Below are positions 7,054-11,472 of a stretch of DNA of 11,472 nt, piece after piece. Position numbers and translations under genes: made by a program. Within the stretch, counting starts at the first letter, position 1. Each line of letters starts with the position of its first letter. Origin of the DNA: an uncultured Selenomonas sp. (GTDB taxonomy: Bacteria > Bacillota > Negativicutes > Selenomonadales > Selenomonadaceae). The notes beneath the pieces are model-generated. The model worked only from the letters and a program-made list of their open reading frames with translations. It made no database searches and was not told the origin of the DNA. The stretch is from positions 1-11,472 of the forward strand of contig CAJPRR010000066.1 in NCBI GenBank assembly GCA_905373085.1, given 5' to 3'.

Positions 7054-8333
7054 CGACGGAAGCGAAGGTGGGAGCGTTCACGCTTCTCGGCATCGCGATT
7101 TTGGCAGCAGTGCTCCTGCAGCTTCGGGGATTTTCTTTTTCGACGAGCCGCAATTATATGATTTATGTAGGCTTCACGCAGGTCGTAGGGCTTGCCCCGG
7201 AAGCGGACGTGCGCTACGCGGGCGTGCTCGCGGGCAAGGTCAAGGCCATCGAGCCGGAGGGAACGGGCGTGCGCGTGACGCTTGCCGTCCATCCCGACAT
7301 CAGGATTCCGCGCGATGCGCGAATTTCTCTCGCGGCGAACAGCGTCCTCGGTGACAAGTTCGTCCTCATCTCGCCGGCCGGATCGAAGAGCACGGATTAC
7401 CTGAAGGACGGCGACTTCGTCATCGGCACGGATGAGACGAGCGTCGATTCCGTGCTCGAAAACGTGAGCGAGGCGGTGGCCGACGTGCACGACCTCCTCG
7501 GCTCGTTGAACGAAATCCTCGGCAATCCGCGCATGAAGGAGTCCGTCCTCGGCTCGGCGGAAAATGTACGCGAGGTCACGGCGCACATCCGCGACCTCAC
7601 GGCCGTGCTCGGGCGCGTCGCGCTGCAGAACGAGGGCAATATGCAGGCGATGATGCAGGAGATGCAGACAATCCTCGCGAACCTTTCCGCGACGACGGAG
7701 ACGGTGCGCCAGATGGCGTCGGACGTCTCCGACGGCGGCGCGACGGCTGCAAATCTTCGTCTGACACTGCTGAACGTCGCCAGGGCGAGCGAGAACATTC
7801 GGCAGGTGGCGGAGGAACTGCACGAGGTCACAGGCGATCCTGCGGTGCGCGAAGATCTCAAGGCGACGATCCATGAGGCGCGCGCCGTCACAGAGAAGGC
7901 GAACGACACGCTCGATAACTTGAGCAGCATAGAGACGCAGCCTTCGATCGACGTCCTCTACAGCGGCAAGGAGCGCGACTGGATCACGAACTTCAATGTC
8001 GACGTCTCCAAGGAAAGCAAGCCTGACCGCTTCCTGCGCGTCGGCGTCGAGGACATCGGCGAGGGGAACGATCTGAACCTTGAGGTCGGCCGCACGAAGG
8101 GCAGGCTCGGCGCACGTGCGGGACTCATCGCGGGCGAGCCGGGCGTCGGGCTTGATGCGAATGTGGGAAGTCGCTGGCGCTTCTCCGCTGACGCCTACGA
8201 TCCCGACGACTTCCGTCTGCGCCTTTCCGCCAAGTACCGCCTGCGCGAAAATACATATCTGATGGGACAGCTAAGGGATCTCAACCGCAGCGAGCGGCGC
8301 GCCGCCTACTTCGGTCTGCACCAGTCATTTTAG
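7050..8333 (+). CDS. mlaD: Elongated MlaD: MCE domain, helical needle and C-terminal barrel-like region
   Basis: 427 residues, far longer than the ~180 of Escherichia coli MlaD. Residues ~8-27 form a membrane anchor. Residues ~32-125 are the MCE domain (YVGFTQVVGLAPEADVRYAGVLAGKV...), which forms the hexameric lipid ring. Residues ~128-295 are strongly helical and polar, with recurring ENVSEAV, ENVREV, SENIRQVAEEL and EKANDTLDNL segments, consistent with a helical tube. From ~297 the sequence becomes alternating beta strands (PSIDVLYSG, LNLEVGRTK, GVGLDANVG, FRLRLSAKYRL, TYLMGQLRDL) and ends in AAYFGLHQSF; the terminal Phe resembles an outer-membrane beta-signal. As I recall, Veillonella parvula MlaD was reported to form such a trans-envelope bridge. 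Here it would replace MlaA and MlaC. Ribosome site GGGAGG precedes the ATG that overlaps mlaF; the TAG stop is part of the tolC ribosome site. Confidence 0.92.
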   Translation: MTTEAKVGAFTLLGIAILAAVLLQLRGFSFSTSRNYMIYVGFTQVVGLAPEADVRYAGVLAGKVKAIEPEGTGVRVTLAVHPDIRIPRDARISLAANSVLGDKFVLISPAGSKSTDYLKDGDFVIGTDETSVDSVLENVSEAVADVHDLLGSLNEILGNPRMKESVLGSAENVREVTAHIRDLTAVLGRVALQNEGNMQAMMQEMQTILANLSATTETVRQMASDVSDGGATAANLRLTLLNVARASENIRQVAEELHEVTGDPAVREDLKATIHEARAVTEKANDTLDNLSSIETQPSIDVLYSGKERDWITNFNVDVSKESKPDRFLRVGVEDIGEGNDLNLEVGRTKGRLGARAGLIAGEPGVGLDANVGSRWRFSADAYDPDDFRLRLSAKYRLRENTYLMGQLRDLNRSERRAAYFGLHQSF

Positions 8334-8337
8334 GAGG
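8332..8337 (+). promoter_or_regulatory. tolC ribosome binding site overlapping the mlaD stop
   Basis: AGGAGG at 8332-8337 shares two bases with the mlaD stop TAG (8331-8333) and lies 7 nt before GTG at 8345. It supports this GTG start and suggests that termination on mlaD helps initiation on tolC. Confidence 0.75.
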
Positions 8338-8344
8338 AATCATT

Positions 8345-9916
8345 GTGAAGCAGTCAAAACATTTTTCCAAGAAGCTTGCGGCGCTCGTCATGGGCGGCCT
8401 CTTCTCCTTGAGCTTCGCATCTGCGTCCGCAGCGGAGACGCGCTCGCTCGCGCTCTCCGAGAGCGTGGAGCTGGCGCTTGAGAACAATCGCTCGATCAAG
8501 TCGTCCGTGACCGACGTGGATGCGGCGGACTGGGCATACCATGAGGCGCGGCGAAACGCAGGGCCGAAGCTCACGCTCTCGACGCAGGGCAACCGCGTCG
8601 GCGGCAGGGCGTACGAGCGGTACGATCATGACTACGCTTTTCGGAGCAGCGCGGCGCTCTCCTTTCCGCTCTACACGGGCGGCCGCATCGAGCACGGCAT
8701 TGAGGCGGCGCGCTACGGCGTGAACAATGCTGATCTCGCGCTCGAAGGCACGAAGCAGGCGGTGCGTTACCGGACGACGGGGCAATATTTCAAGGCGCTT
8801 GAATACCGCAATCTCATCAAGGTCGGCGAGATGTCCGTCGCCAATTTGAAGAGTCATCTGGCGAATGTCAACGCGCAGTACACGGTGGGGACGGTCGCAC
8901 GATCCGACGTGCTCGCGTCCCAGGTCGCACTCGCGAACGCCGAGCAGAACCTCGTGAACGTGACGAACAACTACGATGTCGCCATCGCCGAGCTCAACAA
9001 GATCATCGGTTTGCCGGCAGGAACGAAGCTCTCGCTGGCGGACGAACTCGCCTATCGAAAGTACGATCTGAGCCTTGAGGACTGCACGGGGTATGCGCTT
9101 TCGCATCGTGCGGACGGCATCGCGGCAGATTACGCCGTGCGCCAGGCGAACGCCGCCATGGAGGCTGCGCGCGGCGCCTCGCTGCCGCAGGTCAGCGCGG
9201 CGGCATCCCGCACGGTCGGCGGCGACAGCCTCTTTTCCAACAACACGGATTCGGCGGACACCTGGTCGATCGGCATACAGGCGAGCTGGGCGGCCTTTGA
9301 CAACAACGTGACGCAGGCGCAGGTGAACCGGAAGCGTGCGGCGGTGCACAAGCTGCAGCAGGCGGCGGAGGACACGCGCGAGCAGATTGCGCTCGACGTG
9401 CAGACGGCGTACCTGAGCCTCTTGGCGGCGGAGAAGAACATCAAGACGACGAGCGTTGCCGTCGAGCGAGCCGTCGAGGACTTCAAGATCGCGCAGGTGC
9501 GCTACACGGCGGGCGTCGGCACGAACCTCGACGTGACGGACGCCGACGAAAAGCTCGTCGCGGCGCAGACGAATTACTACGACGCGCTCTACAACTACAA
9601 TCTCAGCAAGGCGGCGCTCGACCGGGCCATGGGCTTGCCTGTCGACCTCGATACCGTTTCCTACCGCGAGAAGGTTGACGCCAAGTACTACAAGGCGGCG
9701 AAGGAGCAGGCCGAGACAGCGCTCTACCATACGGATGAAGCGGCGGAAAAGATGGCCGCCGAGCAGAAGCTGCTCGATGAGAAGAGCAGGAAGAGCCGCA
9801 CGGCGAAGGACGATGCGATGATTCCCGTGACGCACGGCGCACCCGTCCAGACCGCGCCTGTCAAGACCGCAGAGAAGGATGCGGCGGGAGAGGCGGCTGC
9901 GGCGGGGGATATGTAA
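8345..9916 (+). CDS. tolC: TolC-family outer membrane efflux protein
   Basis: 523 residues from a GTG start. Signal peptide with cleavage near 29-30 (ASASA/AET). Two homologous OEP halves are evident: LALSESVELALENN at ~35-48 opens the first, and LSLEDCTGYALSHRADGIAADYAVRQANAAM at ~242-272 opens the second. Each is followed by an NAGPKLTLS/GASLPQVSAA-type strand region and long helices, and the GxPxxxKLSL / MGLPVDLDT motifs close the halves. The trimer would form an outer-membrane barrel with a periplasmic alpha-helical tunnel for export. After residue ~435 there is an 88-residue tail rich in Ala, Lys and Glu, predicted coiled then disordered and ending GEAAAAGDM. No inner-membrane pump or full-length adaptor is encoded nearby, so its partner is elsewhere or it serves the lipid system. 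It lies 11 nt after mlaD. Confidence 0.93.
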   Translation: MKQSKHFSKKLAALVMGGLFSLSFASASAAETRSLALSESVELALENNRSIKSSVTDVDAADWAYHEARRNAGPKLTLSTQGNRVGGRAYERYDHDYAFRSSAALSFPLYTGGRIEHGIEAARYGVNNADLALEGTKQAVRYRTTGQYFKALEYRNLIKVGEMSVANLKSHLANVNAQYTVGTVARSDVLASQVALANAEQNLVNVTNNYDVAIAELNKIIGLPAGTKLSLADELAYRKYDLSLEDCTGYALSHRADGIAADYAVRQANAAMEAARGASLPQVSAAASRTVGGDSLFSNNTDSADTWSIGIQASWAAFDNNVTQAQVNRKRAAVHKLQQAAEDTREQIALDVQTAYLSLLAAEKNIKTTSVAVERAVEDFKIAQVRYTAGVGTNLDVTDADEKLVAAQTNYYDALYNYNLSKAALDRAMGLPVDLDTVSYREKVDAKYYKAAKEQAETALYHTDEAAEKMAAEQKLLDEKSRKSRTAKDDAMIPVTHGAPVQTAPVKTAEKDAAGEAAAAGDM

Positions 9917-9929
9917 GGCGCATCGCGCC
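9917..9929 (+). other. Small GC hairpin right after the tolC stop
   Basis: GGCGC-ATC-GCGCC is a perfect 5-bp stem with a 3-nt loop, starting at the base after the TAA. No T run follows, so it is not a standard terminator. It could slow 3' exonuclease decay of an upstream mRNA fragment or be chance in GC-rich DNA. Confidence 0.3.
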
Positions 9930-9986
9930 GCAGACAATCCTTTCGCGCGGATGAATTTGAAAAGAAACAACGAGGAGGAAGAGCCG

Positions 9987-11472
9987 ATGAAAAAAGGGCG
10001 CATCGCTTTCGCTGCAGCCGCCATCGCGCTCTTCTTTTTTGCGCTCCTTGGCGGCACAGCGGCTTATATCGCCCGCACGGGCGCTTACGTTGAGGAAGCG
10101 GGCAGGACGCTTTCCGCAAAGGCGTCCGAAGCGCTCGGCGTTCCCGTCGCCGTCGGCGCCGTGCGCGTCGATTCCTGGCATACGATTGTCCTTGACGGCG
10201 TCACGGTGCAGGACAAGGCGGGAGAGGAGATTCTTCGCGCCGCGAGCGCCGAGGTGGAGATGAGCCTCTTCGCGGCCTTTTCCGCATCGCCTGTCGCCGC
10301 GATCTCCCACGTGACGGTCGTAGAGCCGGAGCTTTTTGTGCGGCAGCGCGAGGACGGAAGCTGGAACGTCGCCGATCTCGTGCAGGAAGAAGCGGGAGAG
10401 AGCGATTTTCACGGAAAGGTCAGCGTGCGAGACGGCAAAGCGAACGCTGCCGTTTCGGGCGAGGATATCGCCTTGGAGGATGTGCGGGCGGAGCTTGACT
10501 TCGCGCACCAGTCTTCCGTCGTCGTCGAAGCCGAGGCCGACTGCAAGGGCGCACCGCTTGCTGTCGAGGGAGAAGTCTCGAAAGAGCGGCAGGAACTGAA
10601 GCTCAAGGGAGAGAACATCAATGCGATGGATTATATCGCATTCCTGCCCGAAGGCGTGCTTCCCGACGAGATCGAGCCGCAGGCATTGCACGTTGACGAG
10701 GCGGTGCTGAAGCTCGTGCGCGAAGCGGAGGACGTTTCGCTTGCGGGCGACGTGCGCCTTTCAGGCGCGAAGGCGCTCGTCCATGGCATGGAGGTAGAGG
10801 CGTCGCGTGGACTCGTCACCTTTTCGGGCAAGGAGGCGCGCATCTTTTTGCGTGCTTCTGCCGAAGAGCAGCAAGCGTCCGTTCATGGGAAGGTCGCTTG
10901 GCAGGAGGAAGTGCCGAACTTCAACTTCGTCGTCGAGTCCGCGGCCTTCGATCCGTCGAAAATCTTGGCGCAGAGCCCTTTCCAAGGTTCTGTGCGCGTT
11001 CTCGCTTCCGTTTACGGCACGCCGCAGGACTGGAAGATTGACGGAGAGTGCGAAGCCCCGGCCGCGACGCTCTACGGCACAGCTCTTTCAGCGGTGAAGG
11101 CGAAGGGTCACTACGAAGACGGCCTTCTGACGGCGAGAGGCGAGGCGGGAGCCTTGGGAGGCACGTTCGAGGGCGGGGGGGTGCTTCGCACGGCGGACGG
11201 CTCCTACAGCGCACACGTCGAAGCGAAGGGGCTTTCGGGCGAGGAAATCGCCGAACTATTTCCGACGGAGGGACTTTCCCTGTCGGGGAAGTGCGCTGCG
11301 GACGTCGCATTGAGCGGCAAGGGGACTGATTTGGCAGATCTTCTCGCCTACGGCACTTTTTCAGGCGAGGGCGCATCCTTCGGCGGTGTTGCGGCTGAGA
11401 AGGTTTCCGCATCGTTCTTCAAGCAGGGGGAACTTCTTCATTTCGACAATCTCAATGCGTCGTTTGCGGCGG
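9987..11472 (+). CDS. tamB: TamB/AsmA-like envelope protein (3' partial)
   Basis: 495 codons are visible without a stop, so the gene continues beyond the window. The ATG at 9987 has a good GGAGG site at 9974-9978. An earlier in-frame ATG at 9951 lacks one and would add a charged stretch (NLKRNNEEEEP) before the signal anchor. Residues ~6-27 form an uncleaved-type N-terminal membrane anchor (AFAAAAIALFFFALLGG). Next comes an AsmA-like opening: SEALGVPVAVGAVRVDSWHTIVLDGVTVQD, then VVEPELFVRQREDGSWNVADLV at ~108-130. Beyond this are long runs of alternating short strands with Gly/Asp turns and few predicted helices, as in the lipid-conducting beta-taco grooves of AsmA/TamB/YhdP proteins. Such proteins span the periplasm and are thought to carry phospholipid to the outer membrane. 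TamB rather than another family member is inferred from its place beside mlaEFD; the defining C-terminal domain is not visible. It lies 70 nt after tolC. Confidence 0.75.
   Translation, partial: MKKGRIAFAAAAIALFFFALLGGTAAYIARTGAYVEEAGRTLSAKASEALGVPVAVGAVRVDSWHTIVLDGVTVQDKAGEEILRAASAEVEMSLFAAFSASPVAAISHVTVVEPELFVRQREDGSWNVADLVQEEAGESDFHGKVSVRDGKANAAVSGEDIALEDVRAELDFAHQSSVVVEAEADCKGAPLAVEGEVSKERQELKLKGENINAMDYIAFLPEGVLPDEIEPQALHVDEAVLKLVREAEDVSLAGDVRLSGAKALVHGMEVEASRGLVTFSGKEARIFLRASAEEQQASVHGKVAWQEEVPNFNFVVESAAFDPSKILAQSPFQGSVRVLASVYGTPQDWKIDGECEAPAATLYGTALSAVKAKGHYEDGLLTARGEAGALGGTFEGGGVLRTADGSYSAHVEAKGLSGEEIAELFPTEGLSLSGKCAADVALSGKGTDLADLLAYGTFSGEGASFGGVAAEKVSASFFKQGELLHFDNLNASFAA

Noticed and set aside
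9917..9929. Possible tolC terminator
   Set aside because: The 5-bp stem has no following T run, and the next gene has the same orientation 70 nt on. It is kept only as a minor hairpin.
8354..10057. 567-residue minus-strand reading frame opposite tolC
   Set aside because: It is Arg-rich with no recognisable domain and lies antisense to a clear TolC gene. Long open antisense frames are expected in this GC-rich sequence with strong third-position bias. The same holds for the minus-strand frames at 1277-2743, 3995-5482, 5458-6939 and 6783-7874.

Overview
The window looks like chromosome from a diderm Firmicute (class Negativicutes), most likely a high-GC Selenomonas-type genus. Three things point there. 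A Firmicute-style FtsZ sits beside outer-membrane genes. The MlaD is elongated and ends in a predicted outer-membrane strand region. MlaEFD, TolC and a TamB/AsmA-like protein stand in one tandem run, as in Veillonella-type outer-membrane clusters. This assignment rests on recognising protein families by eye, not on a database search. All genes are on the + strand, and the long minus-strand reading frames are shadows of high-GC coding sequence.

Layout. 1-1109: 3' part of ftsZ (the start lies outside the window). 1110-1306: intergenic region with a strong intrinsic terminator and an extended -10 promoter. 1307-2734: exported AMIN plus NAGPA-type phosphodiester glycosidase. 2735-2800: short gap with a near-consensus sigma-70 promoter that runs straight into the Shine-Dalgarno sequence. 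2801-3100: small exported lipoyl/biotinyl-like protein with no obvious modifiable lysine. 3158-5518: exported SpoIVB-type (S55) peptidase-like protein, split by a ~200-residue acidic then Lys/Pro/Ala-repeat insert. 5515-6285 mlaE, 6304-7053 mlaF, 7050-8333 mlaD, 8345-9916 tolC, 9987-end: TamB/AsmA-like protein running off the window.

How the genes fit together. From 2801 onward the genes are tightly packed (two ATGA overlaps, gaps of 57, 18, 11 and 70 nt) and are probably one operon. MlaE and MlaF form the ABC transporter core for glycerophospholipid movement. The long MlaD can plausibly bridge the periplasm and end in an outer-membrane barrel, so no MlaA or MlaC is needed. TamB-like proteins are thought to move phospholipid in the opposite direction. 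TolC adds an outer-membrane exit duct, although no cognate pump or full adaptor is visible here. The most intriguing member is the S55-like protein. Its ATGA overlap couples it to mlaE, its catalytic-type motifs occur in the reverse order to SpoIVB, and its repeat insert is cationic. It is a good candidate for an unstudied accessory of envelope lipid transport in these bacteria.
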